Shown in pieces: positions 25,190 through 36,999 of a stretch of 64,000 bases of DNA; positions within the stretch are counted from its first letter, which is position 1; each line of letters opens with the position of its first letter. Made by a program: the position numbers and the translations under genes. The stretch comes from Ailanthus altissimus (taxonomy: Eukaryota > Streptophyta > Magnoliopsida > Sapindales > Simaroubaceae). Under the pieces are notes generated by a model that saw only the letters and a list, made by a program, of their open reading frames with translations, was not told where the DNA came from and did no database searches. The DNA is taken from contig OX327684.1 in assembly GCA_946807835.1 (NCBI GenBank), forward strand, positions 19,368,501 through 19,432,500. The letters run 5' to 3'.

Positions 25190-25475
25190 GATGGCTTAGC
25201 AGAGGTTGACAAAGTCTCGACTAAGGCTAAAGAAGATCGACAAAGTCTTGGCCAGGCCCCATAGCCTCGACCAGAGCCGAGAAGACTCGATAGAAAGATT
25301 CGATTGAAGAGTCAAGGAAAACTCGAGGATGACCAAGGTAGCTCGACAGTGGCTGGGAAAGCTTAGCAAGACCTGAGGTGGTTCAACGTGGGCCAAAAAA
25401 GCTCGCTTAGGCTGAGGAGGCTCAACATAAACTGTGGAAGCTCGACAGTGATCAAGGAGACTGCTAGACTGTTGC
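25190..25475. repeat. Degenerate minisatellite with GCTCGAC motif
   Basis: About 280 bases of GC-richer sequence in which GCTCGACAGTGGC, CTCGACCAGAGCC, GCTCAACATAAAC, GCTCGACAGTGATC and related phrases recur at roughly 25-35-base spacing. The repeat gives an uninterrupted but low-complexity minus-strand frame (25540-25196) with repeated VEPPQ and CRA phrases. That frame is a by-product of the repeat and is not accepted as a gene. Confidence 0.6.
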
Positions 25476-25479
25476 ACAA

Positions 25480-27050
25480 ACCAAATCGACGGATAAAAAA
25501 ATAATAAAATAACTAAAAAAAGAAAAGGATGATAAAACAAAACAAAAATATAAAAAAATACAATAAAAATCGATGAAAAGGAGTATGTTCACTGAAGAGA
25601 AAGCCGAAGGCCCCCTCTTAGATGGAGATAAATGAGGACTGTGTGTGTGACGACTAAGATTTTTTGAAAAGAGGTGGGAGCAATTTTAGAGAGAGGTCTT
25701 TTTATTCTCCCTAATCCAATCCAATGTAGTGTTTTAACTTCCATAATATGTTAAAAATGAAGTAAATATATAGAGAGAAAAAAAAAAAGAGAAAATCCCA
25801 AAATTATCTTCTTGAATCTCCAAGAATTCGAGGGAGCTAATAGGTGTCAACTGGTGACCAAAAGAGAAGACTGAAGAGAAAGGTGGCCAAGTTTGCACAG
25901 TTTACAGAGGCAGTAGAAAGTAAAATCAATTCACCTGTGCTTGATGTTTGCTTTCTTGCTTCTTACACTCACTGACAAACTCACGCTTCACTCTCTGCTC
26001 AAACACCGTTCATATAATGTTATTAACCTATAGTTTCACAATTTATAGCGGTACATTATTAATTGCACCATATATGATGGACAAACTCATGGAATCATTT
26101 CTTATACATTATGTGATAGATATAATAGCCAGAATAATTCTCAAAACTTGATATAAGTCTAATAGTTTTAAATAGGAAAAAAAGAGTGATATTAAATAGG
26201 AAAACTTGAGATTCAAGTTTTTTTTTTTCCAAATGTCAGTAAATATTAATGAATAAATGTTTCAATTTAATTTAAACAGGCCTTAAAAAACTTTTGACAA
26301 TTCGTTACAACACTAAAAAGAAAAGAAAAATGATTATTGCTTTCCTATTTTTTTTTAAAATTATTAATTACCCACTTTTAGGGTAATTAATAACCTTTTA
26401 GTACTATTTTATTTTTTAAAATCTCTTAAAAGGGGAAATTGATTGAATCCGCATCTGGCAGCAATTTTCACGTTTTAAAAATTTTTAAAAAGGCAACGAT
26501 AATTTTACTTATTAAAAAAAAAATGGTCAAAAGTGATATGCCCTTATAAGTTTGGCGGGCTTTGATTTTAATCAGGAGAAAAGTGACAGCTCGATTTGCG
26601 AGTATGGTCATTCAGTTTGGTTCTATTTTGTGCTTTGGAAATGCATGCTTAGCATAGTGGAGCCATCGTTTTATGATATTGAGATTCCATTTCCATTATT
26701 CATAACCTTCTATATTGCTAAATGTTTGTAATTTCGTTCTGAATCTTTACCATTTAACTTTATGAATCTGTATCATTCTATTTTGCTACATTCATTGCGC
26801 AACAATAAGTTTCTTTGGTTAAAATACACGACGAGACAATTAATTTCTTGTGTACAGACCTAGGGATAGAAATGCTATGGAGCCATAGTTGTGCTCTATA
26901 AGCAATAATTATAGCTATTATATGAAAGAAGGTGGATGTTTGGTAAATAACATTTTATCAAACATTTATATATGTTGTGGTTCAAAATACTTTTATGTAA
27001 AATAAATTTTTAATTGAGCTATGATAATTTTAATTTTTTTTATAATTAAA
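25480..27050. other. Intergenic DNA, nothing recognised
   Basis: AT-rich sequence with no recognisable genes or clear repeats. A small open frame at 25948-26151 has no recognisable features. Confidence 0.35.
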
Positions 27051-27052
27051 AT

Positions 27053-29720
27053 TGGTGATTTAAAATTAAGGCTATTTTATTATAAAAATTTTGATTTAAA
27101 AATTAAAGAAGAATTAGACACATGATTAAGTACGCATTGGACTCATGAAAAAATGGATGAAAACAGAAAGCTAAATATGAGGAGGGGTATGGAAGCACAA
27201 AGAAAAATCTGCCCAGGTGTAGATGCCGTAGTGTTAAGAGTTTAACGCTGCAACGTTAGTTTGAACTTACATTTGAATGCCACAACGTCGCATATTTGGG
27301 AAAAGTTTATTTTTAAGATAGAATTACGTTCTAAAATCACTTTTGAACTTCTACAATGCATGAACTGTTATTCTAACAAGAAATAAGGGTTATAAGAACT
27401 TTGTAAACACTCTATGAATCTTCTAATTCATTAGAATTATTGAATGTATCAACAAAAGAGAGAATAGAAGATTGGGGTAGCTCTAGGGCACTGAGCATAA
27501 GTGCAAGACAATGTCATAAAGTGCTTGAGTACTGAGCATATGTATAAGAAAGCACCAGTTAAATCCTTTAGGAGCTCTTATATTATTGTATTCTTTGAGT
27601 TTCTATTGTGGGAGTTCTTTGTGTATAAAAAATTGAAGAAAAGAAATAAGAATTTGGTGATCCATCATGGATATAAGTGATTGTTGTCAAATTACGTATA
27701 TTTTTATGCCTTGTGTGTGTGATTATTTTTTCTATTGTATGGTTGATCTTGTTTATTCTTATTTTACTTATGAGTGAAGTCATTCGCAAATCGCATAGGG
27801 TTTAACAATGCTAAATACCAAGTCAAAAGGTATAGGACACTTATATCCCAATAAATAGGAGCAATATTAATACTAATTACTAAGTAGGATTAGTATTAAG
27901 GTTGATTTCTTGTAAAAAAATAGTATGAGATTTATGGTTAAATTGATGCCTAAATGGTATCGGATTGGAGGGCCTAGCCTAATACATCAATAAAATAGCA
28001 TCAGAGCTAGGTTATCGCAGCTATGGTTGATATTAATGGTCGAGCATAAGTTGTTCAACCATGGAGATTCACAAGTATGGAGACAGAAAAATAGAAAAAA
28101 AGATCAAGAGCCTAGGAGTGTAATGACTTGACTGCAAGAGAAAGAGCTGTAGAATAGAGATTAAAGAGCAATAAAAAAAAGGAAGGCAAAGAAAGGTGAG
28201 GTGCTGTAATTAGTCTGAGAATAAGACTTGAAGTTACAAAATCCTTGAAAACTTATTGTAGAATGAATATGAAAGATGTTTAAAGGGTCTATGGGTAAGA
28301 AACACAATTGAGACTATGCACTTGATGGAATGTTATAGGGTCTCAATATAAATTTGTTGAGGGGATGCATACCAATGACAATATTAGAGATTATCTCATT
28401 GTAGTTGTAAGGGTTAAGAGAAAATATATGGTAAGAGAGGATCTAGCTATAGAGATATTATGATGGTGTTAAGTAAAATTGAAAATCATAATATGCTGGC
28501 TATCTAGAGAGAGATATATTCGAAATCTTTGAAGACAGGAGTTACGAGCCTTAAAGGAGTTAAGTTTGGGCATAAGACTTAACTGGAATCAACGGTAGAG
28601 TAATTGACCTTTGGTTGAGGAGGGAATAGATCATTGAAAAGTTTCTTAAAGAGATTTTAAATCAATGAGGGGTTTATTATAATTGGTAATTTAAAATCAA
28701 GGTTTAGTTTGATTTTAAGTTGAAAACCAACAAATAGTCAGACATATGGTCAAGTATGCATTGGATGTACGAGAAAAGAATAGAATGGAGAGCTGAATGC
28801 GAGGAAGAGTGTGGAAGCACAAAGGGGAAGGTGTCCAAGTGTGGATAGTACACCCAATGCCATGACATTGGCCATCGAACGCAATTGGTTCAAATTTGCG
28901 TCTGAATGTCGCAGCATCAACTATTAACGCTGCACTATCGCCTATTCGGGAAAAGTACGTTTTAAGGTAGAATTGTGTCTTAACATCAATTTTAAAATTT
29001 TACAATACATGGAATCTTATTCTAATAAGAAGTAGGATTTATAGAGACATTTTAAACACTACATAAAAGAAATAAGATTTATAGAGACTTTTTAAACACT
29101 ACATAAACCTTTATAATTTATTAGAATTATTGAATTCACCAACAAAAGAGAGAATAAAAGGTTAGAGTAGCTCTAAGGTATTGGACATAAGCGTATAAGA
29201 GTGCCACAGAGCACTTGAGCGCTGAGCATGATTATAAGAAAGCACTAGATAAATCCTTTGAGAGCTTCTTTATTATTGTATTTCTTGAATTTTTCTTATG
29301 AAGAATTTTTGTATATAAAAGAATTGAATAAAAGAAGTGAAGATTTGGTGATCCACTATGGACGTAGACATTTATTGTTGAATCACATATATTCTTGTGC
29401 TTTGTATACGTGATTTTTTATTTATTATGTTGTTGATCTTATTTATTCTTGTTTCACTTGTGAGTGAAATCTTCCGCAAAGCTCATATGATTTTATGATA
29501 TTAAATACCCGCTCAAAAAGTATTAGGGAATGTATACCTTAACAAATGAGATTAATACTAATATTAATTACTAAGTGGGATTAGTACTAAGGTTAATTTC
29601 TTACAATAAACTAATATTAGAGTTGTGGCTAAGTTGATGTTTAAATAGTATCAAATTGAAGAACTTAATATAATATGTCAATATTTTTTATTAGATTGAA
29701 GAGCCTAACTTAATACATCA
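27053..29720 (+). mobile_element. Small non-autonomous LTR retrotransposon
   Basis: Two diverged direct repeats, 27053-27989 (937 bp) and 28684-29720 (about 1037 bp), begin TGGTGATTTAAAAT / TGGTAATTTAAAAT and both end AATACATCA. Eight bases after the first repeat is GCATCAGAGCTAGG, close to the primer-binding site TGGTATCAGAGC complementary to initiator methionine tRNA, which sets the + orientation. The internal part (27990-28683) is only about 0.7 kb and has no gag or pol frame, so the element depended on another for mobility. The right LTR carries extra duplications: a 40-base unit (ATAGAGACTTTTTAAACACT) near 29035-29105 and a roughly 60-base one near its end (29650-29720). No target duplication was found. 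Confidence 0.8.
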
Positions 29721-31679
29721 ACATTTTTTTTAACTAAAAATACAAATGTTAAAGAGTTTATAAATTCTAACTGTTCATAATAATTAGCATTTGAGTATGT
29801 ACCACGATGAATATGTAATATTCCACGCACTATATTGATTATGAGATCCATATCAATGTGGTTTTGTTACACTACATTAAGCAGAAGACCATTGTTAGAC
29901 TAAAGTTTTGTATATTATATATTAGAGTAATACTTGATATTTTAAAAGTTTTAAATTGTATCTTAAAAATTAATGTGTTAAGTAAATATTCAGTAGTGAA
30001 ATAATATAAATTTTAAAATAATTTATTACACCTCATATTTATTTGATACATTATTTTTTAAATATAATTTAAAATACTTAACATTAGTCTTTATATTAGA
30101 TTCTTACACCATACCAAGTATAACAGTGCCACCTCATAACTTCTCCCAAAAGAAGGAAGTCACAAAACCATCTAAAATGAAAAATAAAAATGAATATTTT
30201 GGACTGATACCATTTATATAAGTGTGATATTAATTTACGGCTATCTTTTTTTTTTAAACATTTTTTTTTGAATTTGAGTTTTACTTATGAATTAGTAACA
30301 ATTTTATTTTATTTTTTAATTGAAAGGTGTTGACTAACATGAATTAAAAAAAAAGAAAGATACTTAAACCTTTAATTAAGTATTTCTGAGTCGCAATTAA
30401 ATGCATTGTTTAATGCTAATTAAATATGATACCACGAGTGGCACCCTTGACTTATCTAATTTTTAAAATTATTTTTTAAAAAAGAAAAAGAAAATTAATG
30501 AAAAGGGTGAAGGTAGAATGATAAACATAGTTCATTAAAAAAGTCACGACAAAATCCTTTTCTTTTAGTCGAATGGTGAGTTGTTTTAACTTTGATGATT
30601 AAAGTTTAAATTTTCTTTCATATACGAAAATGTGTAGATTTTTAAATTTTTTTTAATATAATAGATTTGATATTTTCAAATTTAAATTTATGAGCTGCAT
30701 CACAATTAATATAATTATTATATATTTCAATAAATTTTTAATTATAAATATTAATAAATTATTATAAATATCAATAAATTATTATAATATTAAAAAAAAA
30801 ATCAAGACCGATAGTGTAGTCTGTAGCAGTAGTGATCACATGCGGTACATGGTAACAATCCCATTTTGTGGGTCTGTACTTTCTAATCTTTTAAAAAAAA
30901 AAATTATTTAATAAATGTGATTTAGTTGTTTAATGTCGTTTTCCATACGTGTCAGTCGGCTCAAACGGAGCTTATGTGTTCATATCGGCTATTTTTTTGG
31001 TCAACAGTCAACCGGTGCATGGGCCAAAGGGAATCTGCTACATACATGTGTATCTTAGATAATGATGCCAATCTCAATTTTTATTTTGTGATTTAATGCA
31101 TACAAAAATAGTTTTGTATCTTGGATTTTCTTATTATTTTTTTTTACTGCAAAAATGTTAAAAAAGAGAGAGAGAGAAACTTTTCACTGCTTTGCATTAA
31201 CTGTGTCCTAAAATTGGCCCAATTTATGTGTCCAATAGTGAGAATATTACAAATTTTATGATATGGGCCAGGGAAGGAGGATTGATAACAAATGATGCTT
31301 TTAGTTTTAGGCCAACATCTGCATATGCTACACTAGATTCATTCAATCAAAAACATATGGTGATGATATTGTCTTCTTTGTATCAAGAATTGAAAGGTTT
31401 CACGATTTTGACACCCGCGTTATTATTTCATTCATTTTAATCTTATCATCTCAAAGAGTTTGAATCTCAAAGCGTCATTATTATGTATAGTCTAATGAAT
31501 ATAAGAGCCTATGTTACAATTTCTTCTTTACTCTTAAAATTTCAATCGTTTTAAATAGTCTTATATATATATATTTGACTAAGCTCGACAAAATGAAGGA
31601 TTTTCTTGAATGATCTTACATGGGCACTTTTTTATGATTTGCCTTCTTAAAATTATATGTCAAATTTAGTAATTGAACC
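29721..31679. other. Intergenic DNA with one unplaced small frame
   Basis: AT-rich with homopolymers and a short (GA)n run near 31168. A 70-codon frame on + at 31228-31440 (starts MSNSENITNFMIWAREGG) has no recognised family, and its neighbourhood gives no support such as introns or a promoter, so it is only mentioned here. Confidence 0.35.
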
Positions 31680-32493
31680 TATTGACCCTAAATCAAGAAA
31701 ATTTTGGACCATAGTTGAATGTATATTTATTGAGAATAATAATTGGATTTCTTGAAGGATTAGGTTGAGAAAATTCTTGTTGATGTGCCCTGAGCTTTAA
31801 AAGTCTCTTAGAACCACAAATAAAATTAAGTTGCTTAAAAAATTATTCCTTGTGTTGGCCGTTTGATGTTTAGGTTAGTGATGAATTAATTAGAAAAGGT
31901 CAAAAAAGTCAGATAATAAAGAGAGAATTTTAGGTTTGATACATATCAATAGATTTTTAGAGTTTTTGGCTTGCTTTCAAATAGTCTCCAAAAAGTATTC
32001 TTATTTGATTGTTTAGTCTCATTTTTATAGGCTTTGCTAGATTCAGTTGTAGAGTTTTATAAAAATAAGAACATACTATTATTATTATTTTTTGTTTTGG
32101 ACTCATCCTAAGATTATAGAAGTAGTATTTGTACCAAAAATTTAAAAATTTTGAGATCCTTAGGAATAATGACAATTTAAGTCCTCGATTGATATTTTCC
32201 CTACCTTGCTTTTTGATGACTTTAATGGTTGGCCTAGTTAGAGCGACTACCAAGAATACTTGATCTTGAAGACTTCAAGGCTGAGGACCGTGATCACGTT
32301 ATAAGGATATTCCTTTATTTAATATCGTGTCGTTTAATGATGGTGGGCCAGAAACCCAAAATGCCTGTGTGATGGGCTTTTTTGTGGGTCTCAAGTGAGA
32401 TACTTTCGGAATGTTCAAGTTCAGGGTCTGTAGATTGCATTAGGTCTCATGAAAATTAGAATTAGGCCAAAATCTCAAAAGGGAATAGAAGTA
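31680..32493 (-). mobile_element. 3'LTR of a decayed LTR element (minus orientation)
   Basis: About 814 bases that align end to end with 35693-36569: shared blocks include AAAGAGAGAATTTTAGGTTTG, TTTTAGAGTTTTNGGCTTGC, AGTAGTATTTGTACC and GTGATGGGC...TGTGGGTCTCAAG. Orientation is set by the primer-binding region beside the other LTR, so this copy is downstream. The frame at 31957-32253 on minus is a chance one inside the LTR. Confidence 0.75.
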
Positions 32494-32564
32494 TCCTCGG
32501 TTTGAGGACTTATCCTTGGGCCCATTATTCTCAAAGTACTATTTGAATATTCGAGTAACGTTCT

Positions 32565-33300
32565 CGTGTGACTCTCATGGCTATTGTCTTGAGTCATTTA
32601 GGAGAGTACTCTAGACCTTCATTTCTTTGAGATAAATTATCTAGGGTGGCCATTGTTTCAACCCTCTTGACTTCTTAGTCCTTAGGTTACTCTCGTGGTT
32701 ATTGCCTTGAGTCACATGGAAAGGTACTCCAAACCTCAATTCCTTTAGGATGAGTCATCTGAGAGGGTACTTTAGACATATATCCTTTTGGGATGAGTCA
32801 TTTAGGGTGACTATCATCTCTACCTTGTTGGGTTCTCAGTTTTTGGAAGAATCTCATGGCTATCGCCTTGAGTCGCTTAGAAGGGTACTTCGAATCTCTA
32901 TCCTTTTGAGATGAGTCATCTATGGTGGCTATCACTTTAATTCTTTTGACTTTTTGATCCTTGAGTGCCTTTCGTGGCTATCGCCTTAAGTTATCTCAGA
33001 GAGTACTACAAATTTTTTGGGATGATTCATCTAGGGTGGCTATTACCTTGACCATTTTGGCTTTTCGGCCTTTGAGTGACTCCCATGGCTATCATTTTGA
33101 GTCATCTTAGAGGGTACTTCAAGCTTTCATTCTTTTGGGATAAGTCATTTGAGGTGGCTATTGCCTCGACTGTCTTAACTTTTTGATCCTTGAGTGACTC
33201 TCGTGGATATCACCTTAAGTCATATAGGAGGATATTTTCAAACTTCATTCCTTTAAGATGAGTCATTTGAGAAGATAGCCTCAACCTTCTTGGTTTCTTA
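32565..33300. repeat. 118-bp tandem array next to the 3'LTR
   Basis: About six units. The phrase TCTC(A/G)TGGCTATCGCCTTGAG recurs with starts near 32573, 32691, 32852, 32970, 33081 and 33200, so the basic period is 111-119, with one 161-base step that contains a partial extra copy. Each unit also holds GGGATGAGTCATCTAGGGTGGC. The array lies inside the LTR element between its decayed gag and 3'LTR, which corresponds to the 3' untranslated region. Confidence 0.88.
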
Positions 33301-35692
33301 GTAATTAGATAGAGCGAGGTAACTTCTAGCTGAATTCTTGTTATAGTTGTGCTCTAGAACATGTGGGTTGGTCAACATGTCTAGAAGGTTATCTTATGAC
33401 TAAGGAATGGCGATTTAAAATTAGCTCGAAAATACATTAAATGCTAGATGACATTTTTTAAGAGATATACACCTTCTTGCTTGCTATCTGAATAGTTATG
33501 CTATTTTTTTTTATAGTTGTAGCCTCATCTCAGGCCTGTTGATCTTGATTGGACGATTAGTATGAACCCGATTATTTATATTCAGTTGAAAAGATTCCTC
33601 AAAGTGTTCAATTATGACTAAGCGTTTCTTTGCGACATTCATTTAAGTGTGCTTAGTAATGGGCGATTATGAGGTTTGAATACTTCTTATGGTGTATCTA
33701 ACTTAAAGAGAGTGGATGGTACATATTTTTAGCAAAACTTTCATTTTCCAAAGGTAGGTTTGTTCACTTAATGGTGACCTTCCTTAGTGAGTTGTTTATT
33801 ATAATGGCCTATTTTTTTTTTTAAAGTTTTCAAGGAGAAAAATTGACCATTTTCAGTATAAATTTCGTAATAGTTTGTTGAGCACCTAATTTTTCCTAAG
33901 ACTTAAGGAGGGACTTTGATTGTTCTTAGGGATCTTTATGACATAAAGTAGTTAAGAAATTTTTTTTGGCAAACATAATATTGTATTACTGAAGAGTCTG
34001 AAGTGAATAGTAATATTTAGACGCATTAAATAAGAAAATCGAGCACTATAAGTGCTTTTTGTAATAACAGATTTAAATAATTAATATTATAAAAGAAAAG
34101 TAATAATTTATAAATTTAGGGATAGTATTTTTAAGGAGCTCGACATTTTATAATTTTTTGACTACTCGTCTATCTATATGCTCGAGCTTGTATGTTCGTA
34201 GTCTGGTTCTCCTGAGCACTTTGTAAAGGCCTTTATAATTTGGGCCAAGGACTTATTTGATCAGGTTCTTGGTATTCGATGATACTTTTCTTAATACTAG
34301 GCTTTCTTCTGTGAATTCTCGTGCTCAATTTTTTTTATTATGGTACTGAGTGACCTTTGATACACTATGGTTCAAATACTTTCCAACTCTCTCTTTGTGT
34401 GGTTGATCTCTTCGAGGATACTTTAATTCCCTAGGTGATGTCCAATCATTCCCTTCTTTGAATAAAAATTTTAGGGGATCTTCTTCATTCCTTACCTCTT
34501 ATCCTTTTTCGGATGCACTATCCTTTCAACTTTTTCTTCTTCCTCAATCCTTATGTACTCGGATGCTCATTATAAGTAATTGTATAGATTGTGATTGGAT
34601 TCTTAGATAAATAATACTAGAATCGATTTAGCCTCAATCTCATTCTTAAGGATTCCAATGCGATAGGCAAGTTGAAGGTCCCAAGTTAGATAACTTCTTA
34701 GTGGAACTGACTCATGAAGTCTCTCAAGCTTTCTGTTTGGCCTTGCTTAAAATTCTTTAAATGCTGGAGGTCTTTGGCCAACTCATAAGCTTTGCAAAAA
34801 TATTAGACAAATTTGTCAGTTAGCTCACTATAAAAAAAATGGTTTTTTACTTCAAACTTCAGTACTAGAAAAGGGCTTGTCCTTCTGGATTTATGTGGAA
34901 TAATCGACACATTTGATTTTACCTTCATCCTATAATGGATAACCAATCAGTCACTTGTGACCTTGGTAACCTTCGAAGGAGGAACTCCTCGTTATTTTTT
35001 TTATCCTCATAAGCTTATGCAACCACTTTTTCAGTCATTATTAATTTCCTCTAAAGGTGCTTCTAGTATTGCCTTCTTCGTCTGTTGCTTTCTCTGAGGT
35101 TCTTTTTATTCAACATTATCCTTTAGGCACCATGCTTGTCCAGATCATCCTTACTCATCTCCATATCTAGATTTCATCTAACTCAGCCCAATTCTCCAAC
35201 TTTTGAGTATACGTGTGCTCGATTATTAAGTTTTTAGTTTGACCTCATGCTTTAAGGTTAGCTTACTTCTTTAAATGACTCTTGTATCCCCTTTCATTTT
35301 TGTTCTTAAGTGAATCAAGTAAGGAACCTATTATCCCCAATTGGTGGGAGAGTTCTTTTAGATTTGGCGATTAGCTCATTGGTTTACTGCTTCTTAAGGA
35401 TTGTATTGCTCGTTTAACTTTCTGTGATTTTCTAGTACTACTACCAACAATTCTCTCAACTCCCTCTCTCTTGCCTCCCTCTCCTCAGTTCTTTTTCTAA
35501 CTCCTGCCTGGTATGCCCATTATTATCCCATAACCCTAATGACTGGTCTTAATTGATCTGATCAAGATTCTTGATTAACCAATGGTTTCATCTATTGTCT
35601 CAAGCGGTTATGAATTGAGTAACCATCTTATTTTCCTTCAAGAGGTTTCCTTTTATGGCTTTTCGTTCTGTTCCCACAGATAGTGCCAAACT
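33301..35692 (-). pseudogene. Internal region with decayed gag of the LTR element
   Basis: Directly beside the right-hand LTR the minus strand reads TTTGGCACTATCTGTGGGAA, a degenerate form of the TGGCGCCGTCTGTGGGGA primer-binding region typical of plant Ty3/gypsy TAT/Ogre and Athila elements. Further along, around 34850-34690 on minus, translation gives AYELAKDLQHLKNFKQGQTE then SLRDFMSQFH, followed by a stop. This resembles the retrotransposon gag domain (LFSVKQGPNETLRDYLKRF type). No protease, reverse transcriptase or integrase was recognised, so the element is internally deleted or was non-autonomous. Confidence 0.6.
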
Positions 35693-36569
35693 ATTGACTT
35701 TGAAATCTAAGAGATTCTAGGCCTATGAGTTGAATTTATATTTCTTAAGAACAACAACTAGATCTCTCAAAGGGATGGACTGACATAATCTCTCTTGATG
35801 CACCCTTAGTTCTAAAAGTCTCCTATAACCATAAATGGGGTTAAACTGTGTTCAAAAGTTTTCTTGGCAATAACCTTTTGACACTTTACTCAGTAATGGG
35901 TGAATAGAAAAAAGATAAAAAGTAAGGGGCAATAAAGAGAGAATTTTAGGTTTGGTGCTGTACATGTCAATAGAGTTTTAGAGTTTTAGGCTTGCTTCCA
36001 AAAAGTCTCCAAAAGGTCCATTTGTTTGATCGTTTAGCCTTCTTTTTATAGGTTTTACTGTATTGGATGGTAGAGTTCTATTAAAATTAGGACATACCTT
36101 TATTTTTCAATTTTAAACTCATTTCGAGATTATAAGAGTAGTATTTGTACCCTAAAAAATCTTGAGACTTCAAGATTTCGGGAATATGAATAGTTTAAGT
36201 TCTCGATTGGTATGTATTTCTTCTGTTCTACTTTTCAAAGCTTTAGCAATTGACCTAGTTAGAACAAGTTACTGAGGATACTTGTTGATATTGAGGACTT
36301 TAGAGCCAAGAACTAGGGTCAATTTTTAAGAATATTTTTTATATTTAATATTGGGTTGTCTAATAATTGTGGCCAAAAACCTAGAATGCTTGCGTGATGG
36401 GTCGTCTAATAATTGTGGCCAAAAACCTAGAATGCTTATGTGATGGGTCTTCTTGTGGGTCTCAAGAAAATGTCATTAGAATGTATGAGTTTGGAGTCCA
36501 TAGACTACATTAGACCTTCTAAGAAGTTGAAATTGAAATTGGGCCGGAATTCTAGGGGAAACAGAACCA
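35693..36569 (-). mobile_element. 5'LTR of the same element, with 46-bp internal duplication
   Basis: This copy of the LTR is about 877 bases. It differs in length from the left copy partly because of a 46-base tandem duplication (36358-36449) of the phrase GTCTAATAATTGTGGCC...GTGATGGG. The LTRs are considerably diverged, so the insertion is old. No clear target duplication flanks the element. Confidence 0.75.
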
Positions 36570-36999
36570 TTGTTGTATGATATATATAAGGTAATTGATT
36601 GTTGTTGGAAAGAGCTGAAGTGTGGTGTTTAATAAAGTGAAAAGTGATAAACTTTCAAGTGTAAAATCAGCAAGCGGGGCTGAAATATAAAGGCTTGCTT
36701 TAGAACAACCACTAGACGAAAGCATGAAATGGTGTTTAATAAAATGTGCTGTGATTCTGAAAATATGCACCACAATAGTAATTAATTGGCCAGTAAGTAG
36801 CTACGGGAGAGAAATCTTATCTTGTGCATTAGTTTAGTTGAAAAATATATATACTTTATATGCACCGCTAATGGTAATAAGTTTTGATAAATGCATGGAG
36901 AAAATTAATGAATGAGTGAGCGAGCATATGAAAGGATAGTTTTTTTTACCTGTTCTTGAGCTTGAAGTGTCAGTTTGTTCCATCTGAATGTTCAAGTTT

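Noticed and set aside
25196..25540. 114-codon minus frame with repeated VEPPQ
   Set aside because: Product of the minisatellite; no family match.
30570..30620. Possible tRNA-like sequence (TCGAATGGTGAGTTG)
   Set aside because: It cannot be folded into a full cloverleaf: no matching acceptor stem or T-arm consensus was found.
32565..33300. CRISPR-like array
   Set aside because: Units are about 118 bp, diverged along their whole length, without short conserved repeats and unique spacers, in a plant nuclear genome.
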